Of a stretch of DNA of 64,000 nt, positions 59,311 through 64,000 are shown in pieces. Origin of the DNA: Epiperipatus broadwayi (taxonomy: Eukaryota > Onychophora > Udeonychophora > Euonychophora > Peripatidae); NCBI GenBank assembly GCA_028023455.1, contig JAQFVV010012396.1, positions 5,558,085-5,622,084 of the forward strand. The letters run 5' to 3'. The position numbers and the translations under genes were made by a program. The first letter of the stretch is position 1, and each line of letters opens with the position of its first letter. The notes beneath the pieces are model-generated. The model worked only from the letters and a program-made list of their open reading frames with translations, did no database searches and had not been told where the DNA came from.

Positions 59311-62300
59311 CATCTTATTTTAAAATATGTTATTTAATACAGCAAAATTAAAGATGGGAATTGTAAATAAACTTGATATAACAGTTATAAAATATGAAAA
59401 AGAATATAGAAACAAGTAGCAATATTTTTTTTAATTTATGATACAGTTGCTATTTGCTTTAATAATAAACCAATAAAAATGTCTGACAAAATACAAAGAA
59501 GTGTTTGGTGATCAATATAATACAAAGTGAAATAAACTGGTCTCTTTTTTTTTTCATTTTTTAATTAATATTTTAATAAAATTAAAATATTCATAGTAAG
59601 ACTTCAACTTATTCCTTGTTAAAATCGTTTTTAATTGGACTAATTGGAAACAAAAACAAATTAAAGAAATAAAATCTTGAGTGAGAGATATTAAAATTTT
59701 ATAAATATGAAATATTAAAAGAATTGAGAAAAATGAATGAATACATTGATTAGAAAAAAAAAATAAGATAAAACAATTGCAATAAAATGTTTACATGTAA
59801 ATCTAATGGTACTAATAATATTAATCACATGTAAATGATTTTTTATTGTTACCAAATATGTATTATTTACGAATATAAATATTTACATAACAATCATGTC
59901 CAAATACATTACTAGGACAAATTGCAAGTATCTTCTAAAGAACTATTTTTAAAAAAGCTTGAAAATATATTTACCCTTTTGTATATCAGTACCAATCCAT
60001 TTTGTCTGATGAAAGAAGATATCCAAAAGAAATATCCTTTTTATCTGACCTTTGATGGTATATATTGTAAATAAATCCAGCATGGACAGCTGAAGAGGCT
60101 GACACTTTATATTAGTGATGTCTTATTTGCTATATATATTGTAAATATCGATAAGTCGATATTATATTTTTTTAAATTGTCATTTGTTATTAAAAAAAAA
60201 AATCTCTTTAAGTTGATGTTTACATATGAAATATTTAAATTTTTCTTTTATGTTTATTAAATATAGTTATTATTTGAAGTTATTATTTTATTTATATATA
60301 TTGATAGTACATCAATATGAACATTTAATTATTGAAATAAATAAGGACATATAAATTATAGATTATAAAAAAATTATTTTATTTATAATAATTATTAAAT
60401 GCAATAAATAATTATTTATGTATATTTTTAAAGATGTCAAATTTTCAATTTAATATTTTTTATATATATATACTTGATATTTTATTTTAATTTTAATGTT
60501 AATTGTTTTAAAAAGAGAACATATATAACATGAGTTTTAAAATAGCATCTGCTGGCGCATGGAACAACAGCAACAACAATAAGGAAGCCATTATTATTAT
60601 ATATTATTATTGGAATAGATATAGAACAAACAACTGAAAAATAAAGATTTTATTGTACTTTATTTCTATAAAATTTACTATTCTTCAAAAATACTGAAAT
60701 AATATGTATATATCTTATGGTAAATACATAGATTATGGCAGGTTAATCAAGAATCGCAGCCAGGAGGCTGCATCATCACTTTCATTTATTCCAAGGCAAT
60801 TTTCAATGGAACAACTAAATAAAAAAATTCAATGTATAAATTTCGTCGCGTCTGGAGTTGAAACTTGATATAGCTATCTTAAATGTATAATCGTCAATTT
60901 AATCATAATCTGGAAGTAATTGGAATTGACATGCTGGATTTAACATTTTAATTTGTTTATTTATTTTTTTTTAAAAAAAAAGGGAAATTTTAAAACGGAT
61001 AAAATATGCATATATCTAAGGATTAACAATTTTCTTTAATATAATAATTTTTTCGCCTTTCGATAGAATGCATTCTAATAATAATAGTAAATGGATAAAA
61101 GAACTCATGGAATAAATTAACTTTTAAAAGGAAAATTATCTAAATGAACTTTAAAAGGTATTTAATAATTTTATATATGTATGAATAATATATAAATATA
61201 TTTTTGAGATTGATATATTTTTTTTATTTACTTTTATTTTTCATTATAAAATACAACGTTTTATAAGTGGTCAATTTAAGCATCTTGTTTTATAATAATA
61301 TTAGACGTATAATAGATGTTCAGATAATTATCTTAAATAATTTAAAAATCTTAAAATGTAATTTATAGGTTGAAGTTATATATGAATTGTTATATTTATA
61401 TTATAATGGTTAGGCAAAAATATGTCTTTATATATATATTTAATCTATATATACTTATTACAAGTATATACATATAGTTATTCTTTATATTTATATTTAA
61501 AACATCAATATTATTTAAAGTTGAACTATAACATAAAATAAAGGATGTACTATTTGTTTTTATAAATAATGCCTTTGTAATTATTTAAAAGAGCGATACT
61601 ATATTATTCTTATTTTCTTTTAATGCCAAAGTTATTATGAAATTAATTGAATTTATAAATAATAAAAGATAATTTCATATTTCATTTGTTATTTGGTTTG
61701 TAGGTCACTTACCCATATTATTATTCATTTATATATTTAGAGGTACATAAATTTACATAGTTAGATGTGTATATTTGAATTTAGTAAAAGTCCTATTGTT
61801 TCTAATATATATATTTGATTGGTTAGTCACATCAACCTTAAAAATAAATTATAAAGATAGGTCTCATTGCTTTACATGATTTTAGATTTGTTTTATGTAT
61901 AGCTAGCTGGAAGGGCATTTAAACAATTTATTTAAATATAACTGGAATAATTTTGTTTTTGTTCATTCTTTAATTTTAATGGAATACCTAATAGACGTTC
62001 CATTATATTTGGCTTGTCCAATTGTAAGCCACCATATACGTTCCATTACAATATATATATATATATACATGTTTGAAGATCAGATGAAAGAGAACATCTC
62101 CTTTGTAAATCTCCGTTTATCTGACAAAATGAATTGGCATTGATATATAAAGGAATATTTGAAGTTTATTTAAAAATAGCTTTTTAGAATCTGCTTGCAA
62201 TTTGTCCTTGTAACATCTTCACATGTAATTGTTCTATGAAGTATTTAAATCTAGTAGTGTAGAATATATTAGTGTGGTGTGATATTATTTAAAACTTTAA

Positions 62301-64000
62301 GAAAAGTGAAACTGCAGTTGTTATTTTTTTTATGTAGCAAAATGAACGTTTATGTTATAAATTAATTATAGCATAACATATTGTGCTTATTAAATATATA
62401 ATAATAAATAAACATACATATTTCTAAGTTAGTGAGATACTTTTTTTATTTTCTTTTAACAATTAAAGTGAAAATTTGTTAAAGTTAGTAAAAGAGGTGG
62501 ATATAAGGCTAAACAGTTTTTTAAATGTTATTTTTGTAATTAAACACTTGATAGAAATATATATATGCAATTTTTTTAAATTTTAAATTGTCAAAAGATA
62601 AAATGTTATGCAAAACTTATATAGTAATAAAAAAAATAAAGGCCATTTTTAATTTATAAACACAAAAATTATGGGAAATGTTTCCAAATATTCATCATAA
62701 GTTATTTGTAACAAATTTAAAAAGATATTTTTTCTTCTGCTAATAAAATTTAACAGTGGTTTTAAATTTGAAGATAAACTGCTGATGAAGAGAAAAAAGT
62801 ATTTTATACTCAATACAAACATGCTAGTTGTAATTTTTATTCATAATTTTTTTTGTGTGTGCTTATTACTTTACATCTATATTTATATTTGTAAATAAAT
62901 CCATGTTTTGTGTAATACAATATTGATTGAGCATATTTTATATAAATATATAAAAGTAAATATTTATATAACAAACAACACACAAACTTATTTTTTTATA
63001 AATCTTGATTTATTGATAAACTATTATAGTGTGGAGAGTGGTGGGTCATGTGAAAGTCTGTGCTCATACCCTGTCTATTATAATGTAAGTAAATACTGAA
63101 GTAATTTTTTTCTCTGGTCTAAAATTATAAAAATTAAATTTCTTTTAATAGACCAATATAATATATTTATGGACTAACAGATAAGAAGGATTGGATGAAA
63201 TTTTCATATTTGTTTATATTCTATCAAATAGAAATTTTTATCCTTATAATTTTTATAAATATGAGTCGTACTCATTTTAAATTTACTTCCATAAAAATAA
63301 TAACTTTTCCATTTTCACTAAACAAAAATTATTTTCTATATTTTTTTTTAATTGTTATCTATTGAAATAAAAATGGACCAAGTCTTAAAAATAGCTATAT
63401 TTAATATATTATTTATCACTATGATCAACTATTTCTAATCCCCCCTCCCCCACCTTAAAAAACAGGAATTAAAACTGATTAATTATCTGGCAGCAATTAC
63501 TAAGAATTTCAATATGTATTGGTTGTTAAAAATAATATGAGTTTAATTATTCTATCCACATTCATGAATTATGATAGATATATGATTGTAATTATCTGAT
63601 TTTAGTCAGACAGCTGCTGTTGAATATTTTATTATTCTTGTTTTAGTGTACTTTCTGGTCAGACAAATAATAAAATAGTGCTAGTCAGATTTAGAAGTAA
63701 ATATATTTTTATTGGGATGAATTACATAAGACCTCAATTCTTTTGTAATATATAAAACCACAAAAACATTTTTATTAGTAAGATAAAGAACTCGTTAAAA
63801 ACTATGAATTAATTTTACAATGCTTCTATTCTTTATATTCTTAAACCTATGTGAGCAAAATAATGTGCTTTTTATTTGGCAAAAAGGATAAATGTCCTAA
63901 AAAGAAATCAAACTTAAAACCTGCCTCAAAAATATTAGATAGATTATGTCATTCATGAGTTTCAAAGTTTACTGAGCTGTACTTATTTTAATTAAAATTA
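59311..64000. other. AT-rich, no gene; weak repeat remnant at about 63,030-63,075
   Basis: Extremely AT-rich with AT dinucleotide runs (for example 62,050-62,068) and dense stops. At 63,030-63,075 'gtggagagtggtgggtcatg' followed by 'tgaaagtctgtgctcatacc' resembles the tRNA-like end of the unit at 1,480-1,525. No gene, element end or RNA gene is recognised elsewhere. Confidence 0.45.

Overview
The window is AT-rich (by eye about three quarters A+T) animal-type nuclear DNA. It is built almost entirely from transposable elements, simple repeats and unassigned AT-rich sequence. Evidence for a metazoan comes from several degenerate non-LTR retrotransposons (one lineage with L1/Tx1-like features, RTE/BovB-like copies, one CR1/Jockey-like copy), a Penelope-like GIY-YIG element, tRNA-derived SINEs, Ty3/gypsy-like LTR elements, a mariner relic, and many ATT/CAT microsatellites. 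An invertebrate is likely, but I cannot name the species. I found no intact host gene, no rRNA and no functional tRNA.

Layout. 0.4-1.5 kb: nested inverted repeat. 3.1-5.8 kb: two LINE 3' fragments (minus). 7.8-8.1 kb: a very long ATT array. 8.3-10 kb: CR1/Jockey-like relic (plus), interrupted by about 0.8 kb of unknown DNA. 10.2-16.1 kb: near full-length, decayed LINE (minus) with ORF1 zinc knuckle, endonuclease, reverse transcriptase and C-terminal zinc region. 16.1-17 kb: another LINE 3' end with a roughly 120-bp tandem array. 19.06-20.06 kb: non-autonomous DNA transposon with 23-bp inverted ends and TA duplication. 20.75, 25.24 and 26.18 kb: three tRNA-like SINEs. 21.6-24.8 kb: RTE/BovB-like element (minus) with a LINE tail nested in it. 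27.2-30.4 kb: LINE (minus). 30.4-32.5 plus 40.65-40.9 kb: another LINE, split by an LTR retrotransposon at 32,538-40,648.

The LTR element at 32.5-40.6 kb is the most interesting object. Its about 2.66-kb LTRs have near-inverted ends (TGAAACAGTAAG and CTGACTGTTACA), and an ATAT target duplication is present. The insertion is confirmed because the interrupted LINE continues on both sides and matches the uninterrupted paralogue near 13.1 kb. Both LTRs carry what looks like a two-exon fragment of an ordinary cellular gene: a decayed exon with a splice-donor-like end, a roughly 0.6-kb intron-like stretch, and a 73-codon terminal exon followed by AATAAA. The internal region codes only for a 303-aa protein joining a gag-like coiled coil to the C-terminal part of an integrase. 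An RTE/BovB-like 3' fragment sits in the 5' LTR, while the 3' LTR keeps the empty site.

A second LTR element (minus strand, 52,724-58,085) has about 1.84-kb LTRs that look nearly identical, a clear primer-binding site and polypurine tract, and an interior coding only for gag (with one frameshift). Both LTR elements are therefore non-autonomous. They share a related primer-binding sequence and may depend on the same unseen helper family. Next to the second element are two Penelope-like 3' fragments head to head. 46.08-46.54 kb holds a foldback element containing 42-bp tandem repeats and a tRNA-like segment. The last 4.7 kb shows no assignable feature except simple AT sequence and one weak repeat remnant. 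All calls rest on reading motifs by eye; no alignment or database search was run.
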